NCBI GenBank assembly: GCA_013336205.1
Contig: JAAXUD010000248.1
Span: 1 to 5,212 of the forward strand
Length of the DNA stretch: 5,212 nucleotides
Origin: Lentimicrobium sp.
Lineage (GTDB): Bacteria; Bacteroidota; Bacteroidia; Bacteroidales; Lentimicrobiaceae
Direction of reading: 5' to 3'
In this document: piece after piece, positions 1 through 5,212 of the stretch
How positions within the stretch are numbered: position 1 is the first letter of the stretch
Layout of the letters: every line of letters begins with the position of its first letter
Made by a program: the position numbers and the translations under genes
The notes under the pieces: model-generated
Database searches by the model: none
Told to the model about the DNA's origin: nothing
What the model saw: only the letters and a program-made list of their open reading frames with translations

Positions 1-2
1 TT

Positions 3-1073
3 CAGGACGGCGACCTGCATATAGATATAGCGGTTATTGCTGCTCCTACCGCCGATTTTTTTGGCAATGCTACCGGCGATCGCGGACCAGCAGCCTGCGG
101 ATTGCTTGGCTTTGCCCTGGCCGATTCACAATACGCCGACAAAGTGGTGGTGGTCACTGACAACCTGGTTCCGTTTCCCTGTGTGCCCTGGCAAATTCAC
201 GGCAACTATGTTGATTATGTAGTTGTACTGGATAGGGTTGGAATTCCTGAAAAAATCATTTCAGGCACGACAGAAATCACCAAAAGCCCCGACAGGCTTT
301 TACTTGCCGAACTTACTGCACAATTCTGTGATGAAGCCGGTATCGTTCGCGATGGATTTTCATTTCAGGCGGGCGCAGGCGGCACTGCACTTTCCATCGG
401 TATTTATTTTGCGGAGATGCTTCGCAAACGCGGCATGAAAGCACGTTTTGCAAGAGGCGGCAGTAATAAATACCTTGTAGGGATGCTTGAAGAAGGCCTG
501 GTTGATTACATTCTTGACGGTCAGACCTTTGACCTTGAAGGGGTGAGATCGATGCGCGAAAACAGCAATCACCTGAACACCAGTCCATTTACAAGTTATA
601 ATTATCACGGAAAAGGCAATTTCGCTTCCATGGTTGATGTGGTGATTCTTGGTGCAACCGAAGTTGATATTAACTTTAATGCCAATGTGGTAACCCATTC
701 CGATGGTTATCTGCTGCATGGAATCGGAGGCTGGATGAATTGCCTGTTTTCTAAATGTGTGATTCTGCCCATTCCTCTTTTCCGCGATCGGATGCCGGTT
801 ATCCGTGATCAGGTAACGACTATATGTGGCCCCGGCGAACTGATTGATGTGATCGTAACCGAAAGAGGTATTGCGATTAATCCTCTCAGGACTGACCTGA
901 TTGAGAAGCTCAAAGGATCCGCATTGCCAATCAAATCGATACATCAATTGAAAGAAGAAGCCGAGCGTATCTGCGGCAAACCCGCCTTACCGGTTCTCAG
1001 CGACGAATTTATTGCTGCCATAAAATGGGTCGATGGCACCGTGATTGATGCTGTAAGAAAAGTAATTAAATAA
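3..1073 (+). CDS. citF: Citrate lyase alpha subunit (citrate:acetyl-ACP transferase), 5'-truncated by window edge
   Basis: This is the alpha subunit of citrate lyase (EC 2.8.3.10 activity). It exchanges the acetyl group on the acyl carrier subunit CitD for citrate, and CitE then cleaves citryl-ACP to acetyl-ACP and oxaloacetate. The enzyme is cytoplasmic. The frame is open from base 3 with no start codon, and 356 residues are visible. Family members are about 510 residues long, so roughly 150 N-terminal residues lie off the left edge. CitF-type stretches include SGTTEIT followed by a GFSFQAGAGG segment, VVILGATEVDINFNANV with a nearby THSDG, and near the C-terminus CGPGELIDVIVTERGIAINP and the ending WVDGTVIDAVRKV. 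These match the order and spacing I recall for E. coli CitF. An intrinsic terminator follows, so this is probably the last gene of its cit transcript; citE and citD are expected to the left. No frameshift is seen. The family call is firm; use in citrate fermentation rather than another role is inferred. Confidence 0.95.
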   Translation, partial: QDGDLHIDIAVIAAPTADFFGNATGDRGPAACGLLGFALADSQYADKVVVVTDNLVPFPCVPWQIHGNYVDYVVVLDRVGIPEKIISGTTEITKSPDRLLLAELTAQFCDEAGIVRDGFSFQAGAGGTALSIGIYFAEMLRKRGMKARFARGGSNKYLVGMLEEGLVDYILDGQTFDLEGVRSMRENSNHLNTSPFTSYNYHGKGNFASMVDVVILGATEVDINFNANVVTHSDGYLLHGIGGWMNCLFSKCVILPIPLFRDRMPVIRDQVTTICGPGELIDVIVTERGIAINPLRTDLIEKLKGSALPIKSIHQLKEEAERICGKPALPVLSDEFIAAIKWVDGTVIDAVRKVIK

Positions 1074-1137
1074 CCGGGGTCCATGCAATTAAAAGAGCTA
1101 TTCTACTCCTGTTAGAAGTTACAAGATCATTTTCCTG

Positions 1138-1174
1138 AAAAGGTCTGCACAAACTTGTGCGGGCCTTTTTTGTT
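1138..1174 (+). terminator. Rho-independent terminator after citF
   Basis: A GC-containing hairpin pairs 1141-1151 (AGGTCTGCACA) with 1156-1166 (TGTGCGGGCCT) through 11 base pairs, three of them G-T wobbles, around a 4-base loop. A run of six T (1166-1171) follows, and an A run precedes the stem. The hairpin starts about 65 bases after the citF stop and separates citF from the cysteine operon. The upstream A tract gives weaker terminator character on the minus strand, but no converging gene is visible. Confidence 0.9.
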
Positions 1175-1197
1175 TCTATTGGCAACCTTTATCCTGA

Positions 1198-1233
1198 GTT
1201 GAGTGATTTAACTGCACCGAAAAATCACTCAAC
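1198..1233. repeat. Perfect 12-bp inverted repeat upstream of cysK
   Basis: GTTGAGTGATTT at 1198-1209 is an exact reverse complement of AAATCACTCAAC at 1222-1233, separated by 12 bases. A second, outer match (CCTGA at 1193-1197 and TCAGG at 1244-1248) could extend the stem past a 10-base bulge. The right arm ends 41 bases before the cysK start and has no T tract, so it is not a normal terminator. It could be an operator for a dimeric repressor or activator, a structured 5' leader of the cysteine operon, or the remnant of a small mobile element. The sequence alone does not decide between these. Confidence 0.75.
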
Positions 1234-1274
1234 GTAAGCAGATTCAGGTATTATTGACAAACAAACTTACAATC

Positions 1275-2198
1275 ATGAAAATAGCATCAGGCATTAGCCA
1301 GTTAATCGGGAATACCCCTTTATTGAAACTCAACAGACTTGGAAAAGAATCAGGAGCCACAATTCTGGTCAAACTCGAATCGCTCAATCCCTCCTATTCC
1401 GTTAAAGACCGGCTCGCGCTTGCGTTGATTGAAGATGCCGAAAAGAAGAAGCTGATCGGAAGTGAAACAACGATTATAGAACCGACAAGCGGAAACACCG
1501 GCATCGGGCTGGCCATGATCTGTGCGGAGAGAGGCTACCGGCTGATTATTACAATGCCCGAAAGTGCAAGTGTAGAGCGGCGTAGTGTTATTAAAGGATT
1601 AGGAGCTGAAATTGTATTAACGCCAGCCGATACCGGCATGAAGGGCGCTATTGCGAAAGCTCAGGAATTGAAAGAATTTTATGGAGACGCCTTTATTCCA
1701 TTTCAGTTTATCAACCCTGCCAATCCCCAGATGCACCGTATGACCACTGCACCGGAGATCTGGAACGATACAGAGGGTCAGGTCGATATTTTTGTTGCCG
1801 GCGTTGGGACAGGAGGTACAATTACCGGAGTAGCGGAAGTGCTGAAAAGTAAAAAACCTTCCATAAAAGCCTATGCAGTCGAGCCACTTGATTCCCCTGT
1901 AATTTCAGGTGGTCAACCGGGAAGGCACAAGATACAGGGAATTGGAGCAGGCTTTATCCCTGAAATTCTGAATGTTGAAATCCTGGACGGCATCATCAGG
2001 GTTTCTTCTGAGGATGCGATAGCTACAGCCAGGCATCTAATGAGGGAAGAAGGTATACTATGTGGAATTTCCGCAGGCGCCAATGTGTGGGCGGCACTCC
2101 AACTTGCTGCTTTGTCTGAAAATGCAGGAAAAACAATTGTGACCATTATTTGCGACACTGGAGAAAGATATCTGAGTACTGATCTTTTTAAATTTTAA
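1275..2198 (+). CDS. cysK: Cysteine synthase A (O-acetylserine sulfhydrylase, PLP-dependent)
   Basis: This cytoplasmic PLP enzyme makes L-cysteine from O-acetylserine and sulfide. From the ATG at 1275 it has 307 residues, normal for CysK. The PLP lysine is K44 in NPSYSVKDR. The substrate loop TSGNTG is at 71-76, the PLP phosphate loop GTGGT at 178-182, and the segment GISAGAN (264-270) carries the serine (S266) expected to contact the pyridine nitrogen. MPESASVERR (94-103) and KIQGIGAGFIP (219-229) are CysK-type and argue against CysM or cystathionine beta-synthase; no regulatory domain is fused. An in-frame TTG at 1254 would add seven residues, but the family usually begins near the ISQLIGNTPL segment, so ATG 1275 is preferred. 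No Shine-Dalgarno sequence is evident. The gene lies 7 bp before cysE, so the two form an operon. Confidence 0.94.
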   Translation: MKIASGISQLIGNTPLLKLNRLGKESGATILVKLESLNPSYSVKDRLALALIEDAEKKKLIGSETTIIEPTSGNTGIGLAMICAERGYRLIITMPESASVERRSVIKGLGAEIVLTPADTGMKGAIAKAQELKEFYGDAFIPFQFINPANPQMHRMTTAPEIWNDTEGQVDIFVAGVGTGGTITGVAEVLKSKKPSIKAYAVEPLDSPVISGGQPGRHKIQGIGAGFIPEILNVEILDGIIRVSSEDAIATARHLMREEGILCGISAGANVWAALQLAALSENAGKTIVTIICDTGERYLSTDLFKF

Positions 2199-2205
2199 GC
2201 GTGTA

Positions 2206-3105
2206 ATGGAAAAGCAGGATAGGCCGTTCGAAAAGGTAATACGGCATTTGATCAGCACAGGAAAGGAAGGACATCTTTTTCATCATTCCAGGCCCGACAT
2301 ATCTTTACCTTCTGCTGCGGAACTGGGCAAACTAATGTCACTCCTGAAGGAAATTATTTTCCCGGGATATTTCGGTGATAGCCCGATTAACAGTGAGTCC
2401 ATAGCTTATACTACTGAAACCAATCTCAGGGAGTCACACAGGATACTGTCGGATCAGATAAACCGTGGATTTTGTTTCTATTGCCAGGATGAAAACAAGA
2501 ATTGTTCAATCTGCAAACAAGACGCCGGAGAAATTTGCAGCCGGTTTATTGAAAAATTACCTGCCATCAGGCAAACACTCGCAACAGATGCACTTGCAGC
2601 CTATAACGGGGATCCTGCAGCCGGTCACATCAGCGAAACGGTGCTGTGTTACCCCAGTATGGAAGCTTTGACCCATTATAGATGCGCGCACGAATTACTG
2701 AAACTGGGCGTACCCTTAATTCCAAGAATGATTTGCGAAATATCCCATTCAAAAACCGGAATTGACATACACCCTGAAGCTGAAATCGGTGAAAGTTTTT
2801 TTATTGATCATGGAACAGGTGTTGTTATCGGGCAAACCTGTATAATCGGAAAAAATGTCAGAATCTACCAGGGTGTAACACTGGGCGCCAGGAGTTTCCC
2901 AAAAGACAGCGAAGGAAATCCGGTAAAAGGAATCCCCAGACACCCGATAATCGGAGATGACGTGATTATTTATTCAAATGCGACCATTCTCGGCCGTATA
3001 ACCATAGGCCATGGAGCCATAATAGCAGGAAATATGCTGGTCACAGAAGATGTGGAAGCAGGCGCAAAAATTTCTCAGATGAAGGTCAAAAGTCAGTTTC
3101 TGTAG
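2206..3105 (+). CDS. cysE: Serine O-acetyltransferase, long form with N-terminal Cys cluster
   Basis: It transfers acetyl from acetyl-CoA to L-serine, giving the O-acetylserine used by the CysK encoded just upstream. It has 299 residues, longer than E. coli CysE (273) or short EpsC types. Residues 1-110 form a probably helical N-terminal region, followed by the SAT core (ATDALAAYNGDPAA, 126-139; PSMEALTHYRCAHEL, 150-164) and a left-handed beta-helix of hexapeptide repeats (about 186-290). Expected catalytic residues are present: D201-H202 in FFIDHGTGVVIG, and H246 in GIPRHPIIGDD, matching D157, H158 and H193 of E. coli CysE. Two features are unusual. C90-x2-C93-x6-C100-x2-C103, with C111 seven residues further, looks like a metal-binding cluster. 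The C-terminus ends in KSQFL rather than the terminal Ile that docks CysE into CysK in classical complexes. No strong Shine-Dalgarno is seen; translational coupling to cysK is likely. Confidence 0.94.
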   Translation: MEKQDRPFEKVIRHLISTGKEGHLFHHSRPDISLPSAAELGKLMSLLKEIIFPGYFGDSPINSESIAYTTETNLRESHRILSDQINRGFCFYCQDENKNCSICKQDAGEICSRFIEKLPAIRQTLATDALAAYNGDPAAGHISETVLCYPSMEALTHYRCAHELLKLGVPLIPRMICEISHSKTGIDIHPEAEIGESFFIDHGTGVVIGQTCIIGKNVRIYQGVTLGARSFPKDSEGNPVKGIPRHPIIGDDVIIYSNATILGRITIGHGAIIAGNMLVTEDVEAGAKISQMKVKSQFL

Positions 3106-3117
3106 CTAAAACGAAAA

Positions 3118-3138
3118 TAAGTAAAAATACTTTACTTA
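3118..3138 (+). other. AT-rich 8-bp hairpin after cysE (weak terminator or 3' end structure)
   Basis: TAAGTAAA (3118-3125) pairs perfectly with TTTACTTA (3131-3138) around a 5-base loop, 12 bases after the cysE stop. It has only one G-C pair and no adjacent T run; the nearest run of seven T is about 35 bases downstream. It may help 3' end formation but is too weak to call a terminator with confidence. Confidence 0.35.
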
Positions 3139-3162
3139 GTCCATCTTACTGATTTACATTTG
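3131..3162 (+). promoter_or_regulatory. Candidate Bacteroidota-type promoter for the response regulator gene
   Basis: TACATTTG at 3155-3162 matches the -7 consensus TAnnTTTG exactly. Twenty bases upstream, TTTA at 3131-3134 is one base off the -33 element TTTG. Transcription would start near 3166-3169 and leave a leader of about 180 bases before the ATG at 3348. The -33 element overlaps the small hairpin above. Motif matches like this occur by chance in AT-rich DNA. Confidence 0.35.
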
Positions 3163-3279
3163 TTTAAGTCTTTTTTTAGTGAATATGCAGGATAATCTCA
3201 TACATTATTTTTGCTTTTTTATATTAAATTGTAGTAAATTTATCGCAGTTAAAATCTTTTACATTTATTGAACAGCATG

Positions 3280-3311
3280 TTTGACTGCACTTTGCCTATT
3301 ACACTTTGACT
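3280..3311 (+). promoter_or_regulatory. Short direct repeats in front of the regulator gene; possible operator or second promoter
   Basis: TTTGACT occurs at 3280-3286 and 3305-3311, and CACTTTG at 3288-3294 and 3302-3308, so four short copies are packed into 32 bases ending 36 bases before the ATG. The TTTG at 3280 and TACACTTTG at 3300-3308 also resemble the -33 and -7 elements, with one extra base in the latter and a short spacer. Either a regulator binding site (for example autoregulation) or a proximal promoter would fit. Confidence 0.25.
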
Positions 3312-3347
3312 TAATATTCTGCTATTCAATAACAAATCCTTCAGAAC

Positions 3348-4694
3348 ATGAACAAAATTCTGGCTATCGATGATGACTCCATAATCCGGACTTTATTAAC
3401 AAGTATTCTGTCCAAGGCAGGATATGAAGTTACAACAGCTCCCGATGGGGAAACAGGTCTAGAGTTGGCTGCAACAACAAATCCCGATCTGGTAGTAACG
3501 GATTTTCAAATGCCGGGCCTTACAGGACTTGACGTTGTTACCGAGTTGCAGCGAACACAACCAGGATTGCCGGTAATTTTACTGACAGCACATGGTGATG
3601 TGGCGCTGACTATAAAATCTATTCAACTTGGTGCGTACGATTTCATTGAGAAACCAATTCAAATGCAGGAATTGCTTGATGTAATCAAAAACGGGCTTGA
3701 AGTATCCAGGCAAAGCCGCAATCTCATCGAGGCTATTTCACCGGAAATCAGAAAAGCGATTGAAGACAACCTGCTGGTAGGCAAAACACCAGTAATGCGT
3801 GAAATATTTAAAAACATTGGCCGGATATCATTGAACAAGGTTAATGTCCTGGTAACAGGTGAAACAGGCACAGGTAAAGAACTGATTGCCAGACTTATAC
3901 ATTTCAGCGGTATAACCAGGGAACATCCGCTTGTTGTAGTTAACTGCTCTACTTTAAATGAAGGTTTGCTGGAGCATGAGTTGTTCGGTTACACCCTGGG
4001 GGCATTTCCGGGCGCCATGAATGATAAAAAGGGAAAATTTGAACAGGCCGGAGAAGGCACACTTTTATTGGACGAGATTTCTGAACTAACCGATAATATT
4101 CAAACCAAATTACTCAGGGTATTGCAGGAACTTGAATTTGAGAAACCCGGCGCTGATGATCCCCTGCCAATGAAAGCCCGTATTATTGCCTCAACCAACA
4201 AGGATCTGGAAGCATTGGTGAGGGCCGGGAAGTTCAGAGAAGAACTTTATTACCGGTTAAAGGTATTTACCATAGCTCTTCCGCCGCTTCGCAACCGGAA
4301 AGATGACATTGGGGAACTGGTAAAACATTTCATGGGCAAACTTAACCGGAAATTAAATAAACGTGTATTGAAAATCGGCGATGGGGTGCTTGATATGCTG
4401 AAAAATCATGAATGGCCGGGAAATGTAAGAGAGCTGGAGAACACACTGATGCAGGCTTTTATTATGACGCGAAGTGATGTACTGGAAAAGGAACATATTG
4501 TGCTGATGACTTCACCCGAAGGCGCAGGAGGCGATCCTTTTGAGTTAAAGTCTATTGCCGATATTGAGAAAGTTCACATCAAGAAAGTACTTGACAAGGT
4601 AAAGTGGAACAAACAGGAAGCTTCCAGAATACTTGAAATCACCAGGCCTACACTTAACGCTAAAATAGAAAAATACGGCCTCAAGCATAACTAG
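3348..4694 (+). CDS. NtrC-family response regulator (receiver, AAA+, Fis-type HTH) with variant GAFPGA loop
   Basis: This is a cytoplasmic two-component response regulator of 448 residues. The receiver domain (1-120) has acidic D8-D10, phospho-acceptor D52 (VVTDFQMPG), T80 and K102 (EKP), so phosphorylation looks intact. The AAA+ domain (about 140-375) has Walker A GETGTGKE (171-178), Walker B TLLLDE (238-243), arginine-finger region FREELYYRL (296-304) and WPGNVRELEN (356-365). A Fis-type helix-turn-helix sits at about 420-446 (KQEASRILEITRPTLNAKI). The oddity is the sigma-54 contact loop: residues 214-223 read GYTLGAFPGA where the family normally has GHxKGAFTGA, so the contact threonine is proline (P221, codon CCG at 4008-4010). 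ATPase residues are kept, so it may still hydrolyse ATP but engage sigma-54 differently or not at all. No partner kinase lies within the window, so its signal and regulon are unknown. Start ATG 3348 places the receiver's first beta strand correctly. Confidence 0.95.
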   Translation: MNKILAIDDDSIIRTLLTSILSKAGYEVTTAPDGETGLELAATTNPDLVVTDFQMPGLTGLDVVTELQRTQPGLPVILLTAHGDVALTIKSIQLGAYDFIEKPIQMQELLDVIKNGLEVSRQSRNLIEAISPEIRKAIEDNLLVGKTPVMREIFKNIGRISLNKVNVLVTGETGTGKELIARLIHFSGITREHPLVVVNCSTLNEGLLEHELFGYTLGAFPGAMNDKKGKFEQAGEGTLLLDEISELTDNIQTKLLRVLQELEFEKPGADDPLPMKARIIASTNKDLEALVRAGKFREELYYRLKVFTIALPPLRNRKDDIGELVKHFMGKLNRKLNKRVLKIGDGVLDMLKNHEWPGNVRELENTLMQAFIMTRSDVLEKEHIVLMTSPEGAGGDPFELKSIADIEKVHIKKVLDKVKWNKQEASRILEITRPTLNAKIEKYGLKHN

Positions 4695-4700
4695 GGGCAA

Positions 4701-4783
4701 GTAAAAAGTAAAAAGTCTAAAGTAAAAAGTAAAAAGTCCAAAGTCTAAACCTGCCCGCCAGCTGGCGGGGTAAAAAGTGGGAA
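4701..4783 (+). repeat. Heptamer tandem repeat array, interrupted by a GC palindrome
   Basis: From 4701 to 4749 there are seven consecutive 7-bp units: GTAAAAA, GTAAAAA, GTCTAAA, GTAAAAA, GTAAAAA, GTCCAAA, GTCTAAA. The first six also read as two 21-bp units that differ at one base. After a 20-bp GC-rich segment (4750-4769) the heptamer phase resumes with GTAAAAA (4770-4776) and a degenerate GTGGGAA (4777-4783). The array begins 6 bases after the regulator's stop codon. It is noncoding; the minus-strand frame through it gives low-complexity Leu/Phe/Tyr peptide only. Confidence 0.85.
4750..4769. repeat. 20-bp GC-rich element with 16-bp perfect palindrome
   Basis: CCTGCCCGCCAGCTGGCGGG sits inside the AT-rich heptamer array. 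Bases 4754-4769 (CCCGCCAGCTGGCGGG) are a perfect 16-bp palindrome with no loop. Its base composition is opposite to its surroundings, and it falls cleanly between two heptamer units, which suggests insertion of a small dispersed palindromic element. As a zero-loop palindrome it could also be a protein binding site; as RNA it would need a 4-base loop to fold, leaving a 6-bp stem. Confidence 0.8.
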
Positions 4784-4878
4784 TTTGTTTAATAGTGGAA
4801 CTTTTTATTGAATGCGGCATTTTAATTTATAATATAACACCAGAAGAATTTCCAGTCTGAATGGTTGAATCAATTTTC

Positions 4879-4912
4879 AAAGACCCTGATCTCAAGTCGG
4901 GGTCTTTTTTTT
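4879..4912 (+). terminator. Strong rho-independent terminator downstream of the regulator gene
   Basis: AAAGACCCTGA (4879-4889) pairs with TCGGGGTCTTT (4897-4907) through 11 base pairs, one of them a T-G wobble, around a 7-base loop. Eight T (4905-4912) follow. It ends rightward transcription 185 bases after the regulator's stop, so the repeat array would be part of a long 3' untranslated region unless a small RNA starts in between. Confidence 0.92.
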
Positions 4913-5036
4913 ATTCTCACCAACGGAAACACCACCGCAAATTACACATGGGTTGAACTGTTAGAATGCAACGGTTAGGAATGAAGCACGATTTAAAAAT
5001 TTGTTTATAGGTGACAGATTGTAAAATATTCCATCG

Positions 5037-5059
5037 AAAAAAGAAGGATTCTCTTTTTT
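5037..5059. other. A/T-stem hairpin, possible weak terminator
   Basis: AAAAAAGA (5037-5044) pairs with TCTTTTTT (5052-5059) around a 7-base loop AGGATTC. The stem has a single G-C pair. It is symmetrical with A and T tracts, so it could weakly stop transcription from either side, but stem stability is low and this may be chance in AT-rich DNA. Confidence 0.25.
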
Positions 5060-5142
5060 TAAATACAGTGTAAATATTTTTTACAATTATATCTAATTAT
5101 ATGCATCTAATATATAGTATTGATTTACAATATTTTAATGAA

Positions 5143-5172
5143 TTTGTATCATAGAATAATAAATTATTTTTG
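5143..5172 (+). promoter_or_regulatory. Candidate Bacteroidota-type promoter reading off the right edge
   Basis: TTTG at 5143-5146 and TATTTTTG at 5165-5172 match the -33 (TTTG) and -7 (TAnnTTTG) elements exactly with an 18-base spacer. This is the best promoter match in the window. Transcription would start near 5177-5180 and run to the right, with the gene itself outside the window. Confidence 0.4.
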
Positions 5173-5212
5173 GTCCAGAGTAAATATTTCTTCATTTTTA
5201 CTTGACTTTCGT

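Larger units (their letters stand above)
3106..3347. other. AT-rich intergenic region between cysE and the response regulator
   Basis: No coding frame of note and no RNA gene is recognised here. The stretch contains an AT-only-loop hairpin just after cysE, two Bacteroidota-like promoter candidates, and a cluster of short direct repeats near 3280-3311, all listed separately. No GC-rich intrinsic terminator for the cysteine operon is visible, so readthrough into the regulator gene cannot be excluded. Confidence 0.7.
4913..5212. other. AT-rich noncoding stretch to the right edge
   Basis: I see no credible gene or RNA on either strand. Contents: a moderately balanced part (4913-4990), then very AT-rich DNA with an A/T-stem hairpin (5037-5059), two adjacent 14-bp near-copies beginning ATCTAAT (5091-5104 and 5105-5118), and ATTGTAAA or TTTACAAT octamers near 5018-5025, 5081-5088 and 5124-5131. 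A promoter candidate near the end suggests it is the upstream region of a rightward gene beyond the window. Confidence 0.6.

Noticed and set aside
360..947. 195-residue open frame on the minus strand opposite citF
   Set aside because: It lies fully inside a well-conserved citF frame, has no recognisable family features and is rich in His/Asn/Ile in a way typical of antisense frames.
1179..1194. TTGGCAA resembling the -24 element of a sigma-54 promoter upstream of cysK
   Set aside because: The required GC ten bases after GG is CC here, so the -12 element is missing.
1254..1274. TTG start that would extend CysK by seven residues
   Set aside because: The ATG at 1275 gives the usual CysK N-terminus, and TTG starts are less likely; the added residues have no family support.
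1913..2258. Two overlapping minus-strand frames across the 3' end of cysK and its junction with cysE
   Set aside because: Both are antisense to conserved CysK motifs, show no family features and have no supporting context.
4701..4783. Possible CRISPR-like array
   Set aside because: Units are 7 bp, directly adjacent with no unique spacers, so this is a simple tandem repeat.
4545..4820. 91-residue minus-strand open frame over the 3' end of the regulator and the heptamer array
   Set aside because: Its only striking part, a Leu/Phe/Tyr-rich repeat, is the translation of the heptamer tandem repeat, and the rest is antisense to the conserved HTH region.
1..5212. An undescribed defence, mobile or multi-gene system
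   Set aside because: All four genes belong to well-known families (CitF, CysK, CysE, NtrC-type regulator); there is no transposase, integrase, toxin-antitoxin pair, tRNA or att-like duplication in the window.

Overview
The window looks like chromosomal DNA of an anaerobic or facultative member of the Bacteroidota. This is inferred from four things. Start codons lack clear Shine-Dalgarno sequences. Intergenic DNA is very AT-rich and holds candidate promoters of the Bacteroidota type (TTTG near -33, TAnnTTTG near -7). The protein families and their sequence character fit. A short AT-rich heptamer array with a GC-rich palindrome lies downstream of a gene. No 16S rRNA or other marker is present, so the phylum call is tentative.

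Layout: (1) bases 3-1073, the 3' part of citF, citrate lyase alpha subunit, cut by the left edge and closed by a strong intrinsic terminator (about 1138-1174). (2) 1175-1274, a short gap with a perfect 12-bp inverted repeat (1198-1233). (3) 1275-3105, a two-gene cysteine biosynthesis operon: cysK (O-acetylserine sulfhydrylase) followed after 7 bp by a long-type cysE (serine O-acetyltransferase). (4) 3106-3347, an AT-rich intergenic region with promoter candidates and short direct repeats. (5) 3348-4694, an NtrC-type response regulator (receiver, AAA+, Fis-type helix-turn-helix) whose sigma-54-contact loop reads GAFPGA instead of GAFTGA. (6) 4695-5212, noncoding: a heptamer tandem repeat interrupted by a 20-bp GC-rich palindromic element, a strong terminator (4879-4912), then an AT-rich stretch ending in a good promoter candidate that points off the right edge.

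How the genes work together: CysE makes O-acetylserine from serine and acetyl-CoA, and CysK replaces the acetate with sulfide to give cysteine. The two genes are almost certainly co-transcribed. CitF belongs to citrate cleavage (citrate to acetate and oxaloacetate), and its partners (CitE, CitD) would lie to the left. The response regulator has no histidine kinase next to it here, so its signal and targets are unknown.

I found no convincing undescribed multi-gene system. The best leads are the GAFPGA variant, the CxxC-x6-CxxC cluster in the serine acetyltransferase, the perfect inverted repeat before cysK, and the heptamer/palindrome composite repeat.
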